Assembly: GCA_907164885.2 (NCBI GenBank)
Contig: OU015503.1
Coordinates: forward strand, 63,639,222 to 63,703,221
Length of the DNA: 64,000 nt
Direction of reading: 5' to 3'
Source of the DNA: Dolomedes plantarius
Taxonomy: Eukaryota; Arthropoda; Arachnida; Araneae; Dolomedidae
A model generated the notes under the pieces. The model ran no database searches, was not told the DNA's origin, and saw only the letters and a list, made by a program, of their open reading frames with translations. A program made the translations under genes and the position numbers. Below, piece by piece: positions 1-10,899 of this stretch (position 1 is its first letter; every line of letters begins with the position of its first letter).

Positions 1-610
1 TGTTTATCCGATCATTATTAACCGAGTTATAAGTATTTTTTTCAAACGTAAACAATGGAAATGTTAGTCAAAGTAAAACTGTAAATGCCATTTTCTCAAA
101 ACAAGTTTTCATGTCGTTTCGGTAAGTTCAAAATGTTCCATGCGTCATCATTTTTCTTGAATTTTCATAAAATTTCATAAAATGATTATTCATATATGTT
201 AGAATAAAACTTAATAATCAATTCATTCTACTATTTTATAACAATTTGAAAGTTTTACAATAAAAATTTTTTTTGGATAAAATTTTGCATAAAATGACCT
301 ATTTTTATCGATTTCTTTTCTAGTTTTTATAAATATGACTGTAAATCAAATATTACTACTAACTTTTATTATAACTATATGAAGCTAGCTTAAGAGAGAA
401 AATTAGATATCTGAGACAAAAATGGATGCGCATGGAGCATTTTGAAATAGAGTCATTAACAAACTGATTTTAATTAATATCTTAATTACTTACATTCTGA
501 TTTTTTTAAACTTAGAATTTCCATCTCTAAACAACACTGTATAAGTATACAAAATTTCATAGCAATTGGTTAATAAATTAAAAAAAAGTTTTTCATGGTC
601 CATTGTCGCC
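1..610. mobile_element. TTAA-flanked nonautonomous element, right part only
   Basis: The stretch ends with GGTCCATTGTCGCC followed by TTAA at 611-614. Read on the other strand this is TTAA then GGCGACAATGGACC, the same terminus as the elements at 21292 and 20578. It also carries the internal box seen in its relatives (AAATGTTCCATGCG near 130, with a reverse version near 426-440). No ORF of note. The left end lies outside the window. TTAA duplication is typical of piggyBac and Kolobok; which of these applies is not shown. Confidence 0.6.
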
Positions 611-689
611 TTAACAGACACCAGGAGTAGCGCTGGAAAATCCCGGAGTATTCCATTTTCCAGTTAGACGGAGCTTTTTCACATTTTGC

Positions 690-1674
690 CCCAATCATGC
701 GGGAATTTCTTTAAGAAGCATTTCCGCAGAGATTCGTCGGGCGAGAAGTGTGGATTGCCTGGTCCCCGCAGTCTTCTATTTTTGGGGTTACATAAAATAA
801 CAAGTGCATTCCATACAAGTTCGAAATCTGGACTAATTGATAGAAAGGATCACATAAGATCTTTCGTCTATCACATCGGTTCTCTTCCGTGTAAGGGAAG
901 TAGTGATGCGACATCGACAACAAAACATCGATGATTCGAAACATCGATATTCAATATTAAAACATCGATGCTAATAAAACATCGCTCCAAAACCATCGAT
1001 GTTTTTAAACATCGATGTTTATGAACTTGCATTTTTTAAAACTGGTTTAGTAACCTCTAAGATTAATGTTACTTCGGTTAGTCATGGAGGGGGAGGGCGG
1101 GACTTTTACCAGAAAATCTAGTAAGAAATTATTGCAATTTATTAATAATTTATTATTGCAATTTATTATTGCAATTTATCTTTTATTTTCAAATTAAATA
1201 ATACAAAAGAAAATTACATATATTTACACCAATTGGAAGTACTGATGCAAAACCAACGCATGGGGGAAAACTGAACAAGCTAATTTTTTCTTCACTGTAA
1301 ATAACAATTAAGGCTATTGGGGCATATAATTATTATTCATTGTCTCTAATCGTTCCCCTTTTTGTATTCGTCCTTTTCAGAATTCAGACTTACATTTACT
1401 GAGTGGAAAAATTATGCTACGTGGTTATTTTTTTAAATTTATGGTACATTTTCATTTAAAAAAAACATCGAGACAACGTAAAACATCGAGCACAAAACAT
1501 CGATGTTAAAAAAAATCGGCTTCAATAAATCGATGTTTAAAATATCGATGTTTTTATCAAAACATCGATGTTTTGAAAACATCGACATCGATGTCGCATC
1601 CCTAAAGGGAAGAGACTGAATATCGTCTTGACGTCTGCAGGGCAACTCAGGGAGCACACATCAAAGTCTGCTGA
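690..1674 (+). pseudogene. mariner-like transposase C-terminus, split by a hAT MITE
   Basis: Plus-strand frames around 715-900 read like the end of a mariner-type transposase: a WxARSPDL-like stretch (with frameshift), then FYFWGYIK, then an alpha-helical tail ending at RVRE. The reading resumes after the 704-bp insertion at 901-1604 with ETEYRLDVCRATQGAH and a TGA at 1672-1674. Dropping the insertion and one copy of the 8-bp target duplication restores the frame across the junction. At least three in-frame stops and one frameshift lie upstream, so it is dead. The same family tail appears at 43954-44313. The 3' flank (about 1667-1795) recurs at about 2264-2395, so a second 3' end of the family lies there. 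Confidence 0.65.
901..1604. mobile_element. hAT-type MITE with ACATCGATGT subterminal repeats
   Basis: Ends are TAGTGATGCGACATCGA (left) and TCGATGTCGCATCCCTA (right), imperfect inverted repeats. They are flanked by an exact 8-bp direct repeat AAGGGAAG (893-900 and 1605-1612), the duplication length of hAT elements. About seven copies of an ACATCGATG-type palindrome sit within ~120 bp of each end (907-1020 and 1464-1595), probably transposase-binding sites. The middle (about 1030-1450) is AT-rich and noncoding. Confidence 0.85.
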
Positions 1675-2395
1675 ACAGGTAAGAAAATTGGAGATTTCCT
1701 CTTCAATTTGACATACGGTTCATCTCTGTACAATGCTTTGTTACGATGCTATTGCCATTCAAAACCCCATTATTATTTTTTGGGTGTACTTTTTAAATAT
1801 ATATACTCGTATAAGTCATTTACAGGTCGATCCTTATAACGATATTTGGAAACAGTTGAACGGGTATTTACGGCTACCACTGGCTTCTTGGGTTGAACAG
1901 ATATAGTCGTGCCTAAGAAGCATAAACTCCAATCGCACAATTCAATGAAAGGGAATAATACGTTTGTTCATTGTCCACATTAAGGTTGTTCACTATGCTA
2001 ACATAACATAGCAAATATAATAGACTGGGAGCTATAATCGTATACTTATTTTCGAAGAACAGAGAGAATGGATAATGGCGACCGTTTAATCCATAATCCA
2101 ATCTCTAACTACGCAGTTCGACATTCACACCAGCACAAAGAAATTCAGTTTCATTCGTCCACGTTATTTTCTGTGGTGTAATATGCCCTTGACAGCTAGA
2201 CGTCAAACAGAAGAAACGCGGAAGTTAGTTATATAACGGGAAAGACAATATCAAAAGTATAGGTATGCTGAACAGGTAAGAAACTTGCAGATTTCCTCTT
2301 CAGTTTGACATATACTTCATCTCTGTACATTGCTTTGTTCTGAAGCTATAACCATTTAAAACCCCACTATTATATTTCGGACGAACTGTATATAT
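1667..2395. repeat. direct repeat pair of a mariner 3' flank
   Basis: About 125 bp beginning TGCTGAACAGGTAAGAAA at about 1670 recurs at about 2267 with roughly 85-90 percent identity by eye. The DNA between (1800-2260) has no convincing coding signal on either strand. Confidence 0.6.
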
Positions 2396-2427
2396 ATATA
2401 AAAAAAATTTAATTTGATCGCTTACAA

Positions 2428-3777
2428 CAGCGGTTCTCAACCTGGGGGGCGTAGAAGAATTTCAAGGGAGGCGTGAGTTTAAAAAATATAAAAAAAAAGT
2501 AAAACTAACTGTAACTTACTGTACTCAATTTTGTGGTCACAATGTAACCGTAATGTATTTTCGACACTCAACTTTCTGAACATGAAGCTACAATGTCAGA
2601 AAAACATTCTGAAGACTTATAATGCAGTTAAGGGTTTCGCAAAGAAGATAGCTCTTTGGCAACGCCATCTTCAGAGTTCAGAGCCAAACGTTTCATCCTC
2701 TCCAAGATTGAATGACCTCCTCGATGATAAAAAAAAACTCCCATTGCAACAGATAAATGTATTGAAGGACCTTATATCAGGGCATTTGGTAGGTAGCATT
2801 GCAAAATGAAATTGCAGACTATTTTCTAGATATTTATTCACAGAATTGGGAGTTTAAGTTAACAAGAGATCCTTTTAAAATCGACGTGGATGTACTTCCT
2901 GATAATATTCAGGAAAAAAGCTTTCGACCTAAAATGTGATTCTCAAGCAAACGTGGAATTCGAAAACATGGATGCTGAAAATTTTTGGTTACGTTAGTTT
3001 CCTGTTACCCAGAAGTTGCTTTGGAAGCTTTGAGGTTGTTAGTGCAGCTTTCATCCACATATCTCTGTGAATCTGGATTTTCAGCATTAGCATACATAAA
3101 GTCAAACTATCGAGCAAAGCTGGACGTTGAAAGTGACCTGAAGTGTGCTTTGTCACAGTTACAACCTAATATTCAAAAACTTGTCAATGACAAACAATGC
3201 CAGACCTCTTATTAATGTTTTGAAAGTGACTGGTATTACATTCCAAACTCACCTAGATCCTTGATTACTTCAAATATATTTGATCTGTATTTAATTCTTT
3301 GATTTCCTATGTTCTAATAACAATACTATGTTCCAAATTAAGATATGAGTAGTAATATTAAATTTTATGTATGAAATTATCTATTCTATATTTTCATTTA
3401 ATAACCAGCTTCCGTTTCAAATTTCGATCGTACTACTGTATTGACCACATATCGCTCACTCCTCTCAACACCGTCATATCTCAAAAATCGGCGATTTTTA
3501 GTTATGCTTGTTTTCAGAATGCCCTGAAAGAGTAGTATATCCCAGCAAGATCGTTATATCTCATCACTCAATATTTAGCCGCTAGAGAGCAGAATTAAAA
3601 TTAATTTCCAATACATTTCAATGTCCTTTTCAACTTTTAAATCACTCCTGAAAATTCTTGTTTTTCGAGATATGACGTTGTTGAAAGGAGTAAGCGATAT
3701 GGTGGGGGGGGGGAGAGGCGTGACCTCACATCAGTGTTTAAAGGGGGGCACAGAGCCTGAAAGGCTGAGAACCCCTG
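2428..3777 (+). mobile_element. hAT element, internally decayed
   Basis: Terminal repeats CAGCGGTTCTCAACC and, on the other strand, CAGGGGTTCTCAGCC bound a 1350-bp element. The flanks GCTTACAA (2420-2427) and GTTTACAA (3778-3785) form an 8-bp duplication with one mismatch. The CAGNGGTTCTCA terminus is typical of Charlie/Buster-like hAT elements. It is much shorter than an autonomous hAT, so most of the 5' transposase is missing. Confidence 0.85.
2531..3215 (+). pseudogene. hAT transposase C-terminal half (ZBED5/SCAND3-like)
   Basis: Three reading-frame pieces join into a hAT transposase tail. 2531-2809 has LNMKLQCQK...YNAVKGFAKKI and LWQRH. 2815-2980 continues in another frame (ADYFLDIYSQNWEF, then VEFENMDAENFW). 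2985-3215 gives the hAT dimerisation region, with YLCESGFSALAYIKSNYRAK and LKCALSQLQPNIQKL. By recall this is closest to the ZBED5/FAM200-type proteins derived from hAT. At least two frameshifts and the missing N-terminal BED finger and catalytic Asp make it inactive. It lies inside the terminal repeats at 2428 and 3777. Confidence 0.8.
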
Positions 3778-4004
3778 GTTTACAACATTATTTCAACCAG
3801 TTTACACACTTGAAGAAAACTTTGCATTATCACCCTCAAGGACAAAACAGAGAGTAACGTTTTTCCCAATGCGGCAGATACTTTGGTCTATCGACATTCG
3901 CCCAATGTTCGACGAAAGTTATAGGTTTCTTGTAATAGAAGCGTTGTATAGGTAAACCAACAACACTCTCTGGTGCCATTTCAATTTAGATCGAGCACCA
4001 TCAT

Positions 4005-4185
4005 GGTGACAACTGGAGGGGGAACATTTGGAGGTGTTTGTAGAGATGGATCTCTGTCCATCTCTACAAACCCCACTGAGAGACTTTTCTGCCTAGAGAT
4101 TTAAAGTGCCCACATCTGGCGTAGACAGACGGCATACTGTGGCGCTTGTCTGGATTAGAGCATCCTCAGTACCGGCTCCGACGTG
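4005..4185 (-). repeat. SINE-like relic related to 20185-20445
   Basis: The minus strand shares blocks with the better copy at 20185-20445: GACAAGC, a CACTTTAAAT box, and GTGGGGTTTGTAG. The tRNA-like head is not preserved. A perfect small inverted repeat (TTTGTAGAGATGGA around 4040-4070) lies inside. Confidence 0.4.
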
Positions 4186-5220
4186 CGAACCACTAAGTGT
4201 CTACGTTCTCCTCTTACTCACCTGACCGGTTCGCAGAAAACTGCGGTCAACTGTGTTTTAAACTGTATTTTTTCATTGGGCTTGTTTTGTAAGTCGGCAG
4301 TGGACTATAGGTTACTAATTGTTTTGTGTCAGCAGTCAAAGTTCCTGCACCGCCGGACCCCACGGCGCCAGCACCATAGAAGGTCTCTTTTGAGAGCGCC
4401 GGAAGGTCTGAAAAGAAATCCAGATTGTTCTAAAAGCTTTTCGGAAGGTGCTTAAATGGGAGTCGTGATCCATCGATGAGAGACCGAGACATTGTGGGAC
4501 AGATAACACAGAGGTTTTCCAAAACACAGAGGTTTTGGCGAAGAGGTGTCCGCGCTAGAGCGGATGGACTTGAAGGAGCCGAGGGCTAATGTCGAAAGGA
4601 AAGATCAACGGGACCGTTTCTCTTCTAAGAGAGAAGGCTTCATGTTAAACGCCTAGTGGAACCAGTTGGATTCGGCTTGAATCCGCATTGTTAATAATTT
4701 TGTATATATGTTCATGCCACCTAAAATTGATAAAATGAGATTAACTCGACAACCTGACTCACTCATCTCGTGGATACGACTTTTCGAGTACTGAATTTTT
4801 TTTTCTTTGACGTTCACGACGTGACAATACTTTAAAAAGTGGATACCTTTCATCCCTTGACATTTGTGGGGTTACCATATAAAAGCCTGATTTCATCTTT
4901 AAATCATTTTCTCTTTATAGCTTTTCAGTCTCATCAGTATGAATATCTTACATCGGTCATGAGAAGGCTTGGTTTCTGAATTGTTGATTGCTGCAGAGAA
5001 GGTACACCAAAATATTTATGCATTTTCACCCACAGTAAATAAACGAAAATCATTGTGCATCGCAAAGTATTAGAATTATTAGCTAACATTGTTCCAGAAA
5101 TACTTTTGTTTAATTAAAATAGATTAATAAACATAGGCACAACATGGTGGCTTGTTATTTCGGTTTTTTGAGTGATACGGTTATCTTTTGTCCCTCGGGA
5201 ATAAACAATACGAATATGTA
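4186..5220. other. no gene seen
   Basis: Short ORFs only, without recognisable motifs. 4330-4640 is less AT-rich than its surroundings but shows no family signature on either strand. Confidence 0.5.
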
Positions 5221-5224
5221 AATT

Positions 5225-7048
5225 TAATTTTGATGAATTATCCTCGAATGCTGCATAAACAACCAAAGAGCTTCTGAAACTGAGCTTGAAAATTCAGTAG
5301 AGTTCTTATTCGAGATAGGATCAAGCTGTTTTAAATAATTCAAATGAACGTGAGAATCCTTTATCAAAGTCAAGATCGAACTTATAGGTTAAAAAAAGTT
5401 CTTTCCATGTAAAATTTCACAAGAATGTATTCTTTTAATATAAACCAGCTAAAATAATGTTTAATGTTATGCATAATTCAAAGATGCTGTAAAAACAATC
5501 AGAAAGTTTCTCAAATTCAGATTAAATGTCCTGACGATATCGTATTCGAGTTCGAAATAAATTGCTGAACCGAATGCAAGCAAACTTTTCAGTCCTCTAG
5601 CGAGTAAAATGTGCAATTAATAGGCTAAAATAAATTCTTTTAATTTTGAATTTCACATAAATGTTTCTTCACGCGTCTTTGAAAGACTTACGATAGCCTT
5701 AATTTTCATATTAGAGGGCAATATTTAAAGTCTTTTTCAGTTTAAAGCGCATTTGTAGGCTTCATATTTATAAGTCACTTTCGTTTTAGAAGGAATTTGA
5801 TGAAGGAAGTCAGTTTAAATTTAAAACCCATTATTAGACGTTCTTTTTAGAAGTAAATTTCATTTTATTAGGCATTTTTAAAAGTCGATTTTTAGTTAAA
5901 AGAGAGCTTTTAGATGTCATTTTAGAAATACTTTTCATTGTAGAAGGCACTTTTAGAAGTCTTTTCATGTTTAAAATGCATTTTTAAAGTCATGTTTAGA
6001 AAAAAATTTTCGTTTTAGATGTCATTTTTAGAAGTCATTTTCGTTTTGGAAGGAATTTTTAGAAGTCAGTTTCAATTTAAAACCCATATTTAGACTTCTA
6101 TTTTAGAAGTAATTTTCAATTTAGAACGCATTTTTAAAAGCCGATTTTCAGTTTAAAGCGAGCTTTTAGATGTCATATTTAGAAGTCATGTTTAAAAGTA
6201 ATTTTCGTTTTAGATGTCCTTATTAGAAGTCACTTTCAAACTTTTTTAGATATCATTTTTAGAAGTAATTTTCGTTCTAAAAGACATTATAAATTTAATA
6301 TAAACCAGCTAAAATAATGTATATTTCTCGTATGCTGCATACACAACCTAACTCGCATTGAAAATCTAGTTGAGTGCATATTCGAGTTAGGATCTAATTG
6401 TTTTACATAATGCAAGTGAACGTATCAGACCTTTAGCAAGCATAAGATGAAATTACATTTTATTAGGCATTTTTAAAAGTCGATTTTTAGTTAAAAGAGA
6501 GCTTTTAGATGTCACTTTTAGAAATACTTTTCATTGTAGAAGGCACTTTTAGAAGTCTTTTCATGTTTAAAATGCATTTTTAAAGTCATGTTTAGAGAAA
6601 ATTTGCGTTTTAGATGTCATTTTTAGAAGTCATTTTCGTTTTGGAAGGAATCTTTAGAAGTCAGTTTCAATTTAAAACCCATATTTAGACTTCCATTTTA
6701 GAAGTAATTTTCAATTTAGAACGCATTTTTAAAAGCCGATTTTCAGTTTAAAGCGAGCTTTTAGATGTCATATTTAGAAGTCATTTTTAAAAGTAATTTT
6801 CGTTTTAGATGTCCTTATTAGAAGTCACTTTCAAACTTTTTTAGATATCATTTTTAGAAGTAATTTTCGTTCTAAAAGACATTATAAATTTAATTTAAAC
6901 CAGCTAAAATAATGTATATTTCTCGTATGCTGCATAAACAACCTAACTCGCATTGAAAATCTAGTTGAGTGCATATTCGAGTTAGGATCTAATTGTTTTA
7001 CATAATGCAAGTGAACGTTTCAGACCTTTAGCAAGCATAAGATGAAAT
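5225..7048. repeat. degenerate tandem repeat with a 595-bp segmental duplication
   Basis: From about 5690 the sequence is built of imperfect ~30-35 bp units around TTTTAGAAGTCATTTTCG and TTTTAGATGTCATTTTTA. A block of about 595 bp (about 5855-6450) is repeated almost exactly at about 6450-7045; for example TAAACCAGCTAAAATAATG starts at 6301 and 6896. Older, more divergent copies of the flank (AACCAGCTAAAATAATG, then a CGAG(A/T)TAGGATC box) occur at about 5225-5410 and 5440-5640. Confidence 0.8.
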
Positions 7049-7283
7049 TACAGGGTCTGCTAAGAAAGTAATGAGACTGATTCCATAAAATTCGTTTATT
7101 TGAAGATAATTTTTCAGACTCTTAATGGTCTTCAAAATAGCCTTCTCCTGCATTAGTACACCGTTGCCAATGACTCTGCCACCCATTGATGCCCGCCTAG
7201 ATGTCTTCAACTGGAATGCTGTTCAGAATGAGCGTTCCTTTTTTCTGCAAGTTCTCCAGATTGTCAAAACGATGACCTTTTAA

Positions 7284-7927
7284 GGGGACAAGAGACCTTC
7301 AAAATCGTTTTTTAAATTTTCAGTATTTTACTCTACATACAAAAAAAGTATAATTAATTTTCTCTTCTAGTACATTGAGGACACTTAGAATTCATAAATA
7401 TGCATTATGTAAGAATAAAACCTGTTTTTCAAAAAGTTCTTCAAAAATGAAAATTTTTTCTAAATGTTCCATGCGCGTTTAGTTTCTCCTGATTTCTTCC
7501 AAATTTCTCAAGACTGTTTATTGGACTGTTTGTCACAACATTAAGCATAATACTTGGGCGCCACAAATATTTTTAAAATTTTAAGGCCAGGAAAAAAGCA
7601 AAAACATGGAAAAACATAAAAAAATGCAGAACAAAAAAATAATTATTTATGGCTTTCGGTTCATACAAAATAAAAATCAATGCACAAGTATGTTTATACA
7701 CATGCAGTAAACTCATATAAAACATTTTAAGGTTTTTAATTGATTTGGAATTCACGTGGAGCATTTTGAAAAAATAATTAAAAAACAAGCATTTTTCTGC
7801 TAAAACTTTCTTATTTGGAATTCTAAGGGTCTTCAATTGTACAAAAAAGAACACAAATTCTTTTCCTTTTGCATATAGAATTAAAAATTGAAAATTAAAA
7901 ATTCGTGGTTTAAACTCCTTTGTCCGC
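7284..7927. mobile_element. TTAA-flanked nonautonomous element nested in mariner
   Basis: TTAA at 7280-7283 and 7928-7931 flank ends GGGGACAAGAGACC and, inverted, GCGGACAAAGGAG. Removing the element and one TTAA joins the mariner codons ...LKSSL and KGHRF in frame, so the insertion and the TTAA duplication are directly visible. The family box AAATGTTCCATGCGC lies near 7463 with an inverted partner (GGAGCATTTTG) near 7757. Confidence 0.8.
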
Positions 7928-8185
7928 TTAAGCTGGATTTTAACCGAAGGAGTCGAAAAAAGTCTGGCGGTGACAGATCAGGCTGTACGGTGGACCGGCG
8001 CATTATCAGGGTGCAGAATCCATTTTTTTTGTGAGTTCCGGGAGGTCGCGCAATTTGATTCCCCAACCTTTGAAGCACTTCCTTGTAAAAATCTGCATTA
8101 ACTGTTTGTCAGGATGACATCATTTGCACACTCATTTGATGATCAGAATCCAAAAGTGCTTTAATTTTAGCCACATTGTCTGAAG

Positions 8186-8868
8186 TAGGGTTTATACAGA
8201 AACCTATTTTTTGAAAAACCGGTTTTCGAATTCCAGATTTCAAAAAAACCGGTTTTAGCCGGTTTTCGAATTTTTGTCAAAAAAAAATAGAATAGGGAAT
8301 AATATTTTATTTAATTTATATAAAATAAAAAAAAACGAAATCAATATCAAAGTCAAAATATAAAAAAAAATATTAAGGATTACACATTACTTACACAAAA
8401 TAACGAAAACTCAAACAAAATTTTCAAATTTCAAATAATATTTATATTCATTTCACTAATTTTAATTTCTCCTAAGAAAATAGGATTTTAAAAAACATAA
8501 AATATCCACTGAACGGTGGCTAAGTCTTGTTCTTATTTTGGACACAATATTGCCTGAAATTGAAAATACTCGTTCACTAGCTACTGAGCTTGGTTTTACA
8601 GTTTTCAGGGCATCAAATAACAAATCTAAGTTTTTGGTTTTTTTATTCGTTGCCTCAAATAATGAAAATTCAGCTTTCAGTGTCTTTGGATCTGTAATTT
8701 TTTCTTCAGGGTCTTCAAGAAATCAAATATGTTAAAAATTAATTTTTACATAATAATTTGAATTCTTTTAAACCGGTATTCTTAATTTAAAAACCGGTTT
8801 TCAAATGTTGCAAATTTATTTTAAAAACCGGTTTTTTAAAACCATGTTTGAAAAACCGTCAAACCCGA
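8186..8868 (-). mobile_element. hAT element remnant with AAACCGGTTT subterminal repeats
   Basis: An exact 8-bp duplication GTCTGAAG (8178-8185, 8869-8876) flanks TAGGGTTT at the left and AAACCCGA at the right. Copies of AAACCGGTTTT cluster near both ends (8214-8262 and 8769-8836). It is nested in the mariner at 7051-9303 and retains a piece of its own transposase on the minus strand. Confidence 0.85.
8462..8722 (-). pseudogene. hAT transposase C-terminal dimerisation domain fragment
   Basis: An open minus-strand frame of about 86 codons between a TGA (8723-8725) and a TAA (8462-8464) shows the hAT dimerisation signature: SVASERVFSISGNIVSKIR, then TRLSHRSVDILCFLKSYF at the C-terminus. The frame is clean and its natural stop is present. 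The rest of the transposase is gone, so it is a remnant that keeps only the 3' end. It lies inside the MITE at 8186-8868, linking that MITE to its autonomous family. Confidence 0.8.
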
Positions 8869-9309
8869 GTCTGAAGTTCGAGAACTTGATGGAAGCCCAA
8901 CGCGTTATTCATCATCGACTTCCTCTCTTCCGTCTTTGAAGGCTTTGTGCCACCTAAACACTTGAGCCTTGGACAAAGATCCTTCCCGTAGGCTTCTTGT
9001 AACATGGAAAGCATTTCAGTAGATTATTTGTTTAGTTTTGCACAAAATTTTATGGCATATCGCTGCTCGTCACAAAGGTCACCGTTTTGACAATCTGAAG
9101 AAATTGCAGAAAAACATAACGCGCATTCTGAACAGCATTCCAGTTGACGACTTCCAGGCAGGCATCAATGGGTGGCACAGCCGTTGGCAACGGTGTATCA
9201 ATGCAGTAGGAGGCTATTTTGAAGACTATTAAGTGTCTGTAAAATTATCTTCAAATAAGCGAATTTTATGGAATCAGTCTCATTACTTTCTGGACAGACC
9301 CTGTAATAG

Positions 9310-10295
9310 ACTAAAGGAAATTCTTTAAATGTTAAATTTCACTTCAATATTTTCTTTCTGGTATAAACTAGCTAAAAATGTTTCAATGATGATCTCTATT
9401 TCATAATTTGTGAAAGAAAGTTAGAGAGCTATAGAAATGTATTTTAGAGATGTCAAATACTGTGATTACGACACTTTTCCTGACCTAGACTCAATTAATC
9501 CAGTTATGCTACTGTTTGATTCTATAATCAGTTAAAATTAAAATATACATGTCTAGCGTACAAGTAGCCTTAGAATTAGGTTTTGCTCTGAACAAAGCAT
9601 AACCGATGAGTACCCTTCAGGATCTACAGTAAGAGAAGTGGTAACTACAGTGCATGGGCCGGGTCCTCCAATGTAGGATGATATAGCAATGCATAAAACT
9701 TCAGTCATCAGTAAAAAACGAAAGTAGGAAGAACAATAAAAAATGGGGGAAACAAAAAGGCTTCGATAGTTCAAGTAAAAGTAAAACACGGGGAAAAAAT
9801 TTAAGACGGAGCGAAGCTCTAAGCACGATGAGTATCCTACTCAACCTGAGATCAACATATGATGCTCGGCTCAAAGTGTGATGTTTGGCTCAAAGTGTGA
9901 TGCTTGGCTTCATCTGGGCCACGACCTCGGGAGCCGATGTTGTTATTGAAACAAGGAAGAACTAATGCTACTGGCCATAAGTGAGTAAGAAAGAACGAAG
10001 AAAAGTGATCGGATGATAGAGAGTGACCGGTTGATCCACGAACTGATACTAAACTAAAATGATCACAGGAGTTATTGTCATTTTGCTAGGAGATAGGTTA
10101 GGGATAGGATCTAGTAGGAATCTTAATTTCACAAACACAAATAAATATTTCTATCATAGAAAGCCACATATAATTTTAAGATGTTTTATAGATTTTTTTA
10201 CCGTGCAATCACGTACAAATTTTTAAATTTTATATTTCTTATTTAATTTTTTTATAAAGACACAAATATAAGTTAACGAAAAAGAAAAGCACGGG
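9310..10295. other. no gene seen
   Basis: 9340-9480 holds divergent copies of the CTAGCTAAAA / TCATAATTTGTGAAAGAAAG motif also seen at about 12015-12085. The 9590-9800 minus-strand ORF (78 residues) has no recognisable motif. A short direct repeat (CTCAAAGTGTGATG) lies at about 9871-9905. Confidence 0.5.
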
Positions 10296-10383
10296 GCATT
10301 TTTTTTATTTTCAGCAGCGGTTGGTATTTAATCGAAGAGTTCAAAAAGGAGTTCATTTTCGATGTTTTCATAGAAATTTGTGG

Positions 10384-10665
10384 CTATTTTTTGAGATAAT
10401 TTGGAAGAATGAGCAATTTTAATTCGTTTTGTAGATCGAAATTCTGGAAGTACCAGGGTGCGTTAATAATTTGTCTGATGGTTGTATTTTGACAGACAGT
10501 TCGATGACTAATGCTGGATTTTGCTGCATACGACCAACATGGGGCTGTATACGTTAAAATCGGTCTTATGAAGGATTTGTAGATGTACAATTTATTTTTA
10601 ATGCATAATTTGCTATTATGAGCGATTAAGGGGTGTAGAGATCGTCTAGCTTCTCGAAATTTTAT
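10384..10665 (-). pseudogene. non-LTR retrotransposon reverse transcriptase C-terminus (Jockey-like)
   Basis: The minus-strand frame runs from about 10665 to a stop at 10384. It contains REARRSLHPLIA, SKLCIKNKLYIYKSFIRPIL and TYTAPCWSYAAKSSI, followed by QNTTIRQIINAPWYFQN. This order (YKSxIRPILTY, then WxxAAK, then the NAPWYxxN block) is the region after the RT thumb in Jockey-clade elements. No endonuclease or RT catalytic FADD box is present, so it is a 5'-truncated copy. No poly(A) tail is clear at the left. Confidence 0.75.
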
Positions 10666-10899
10666 TCAATTCTGTATGTTGAGTACCCTGGAGGGAAAGG
10701 AATGACTAAAGCGGAGTTTATGTAACTTTTTACTTGCGACTGAGAAAGTGTAGTCAACCATCCGTCCTAGGAAAGAACTAGCGTCTATCACGAATTGTGG
10801 TACAAAATTCACAGCTCAAGAAGAAGACGAAATCAAAGCATGCTGCTAACTGTACACAGGAGATTCATGTCTTTGCTTCTAGCTCTGTTTCTTCGGTAT

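Larger units (their letters stand above)
7070..9060 (-). pseudogene. mariner transposase, interrupted
   Basis: The minus strand reads, from high to low coordinate: AIKFCAKLNK and a degenerate N-terminal helix-turn-helix region (about 9055-8880), then after the nested MITE a NVAKIKALLDSDHQMSVQM linker (about 8177-8115). Next come FYKEVLQRLG (about 8090), a shortened catalytic region ending PDLSPPDFFRLLRLKSSL (about 7990-7930), and, after the nested TTAA element, KGHRFDNLENLQKK (about 7282-7240) and the C-terminus. Stops, frameshifts and loss of the middle catalytic segment make it dead. The PDLSPPDF motif holds the third acidic residue expected of DD34D mariners. Confidence 0.7.
7051..9303 (-). 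mobile_element. mariner element with two nested insertions and duplicated 3' ends
   Basis: CAGGGTCTGCTAAGAAAGTA at the left and its inverted counterpart ending CAGACCCTG at the right are flanked by TA (7049-7050, 9304-9305). The outer ~230 bp at both ends are inverted copies of each other, and both encode the C-terminal end of the transposase. The normal 5' end is therefore missing and replaced by an inverted 3' end. A TTAA element (7284-7927) and a hAT MITE (8186-8868) are nested inside. Confidence 0.8.

Noticed and set aside
686..934. 82-codon ORF as an independent gene
   Set aside because: It is a frame of the mariner relic that runs into the hAT MITE; the neighbouring frame carries the recognisable transposase tail.
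901..1604. Regular ACATCGATG repeats as a CRISPR array
   Set aside because: Spacers are irregular, the window is eukaryotic, and the 8-bp duplication plus TIRs identify a hAT MITE.
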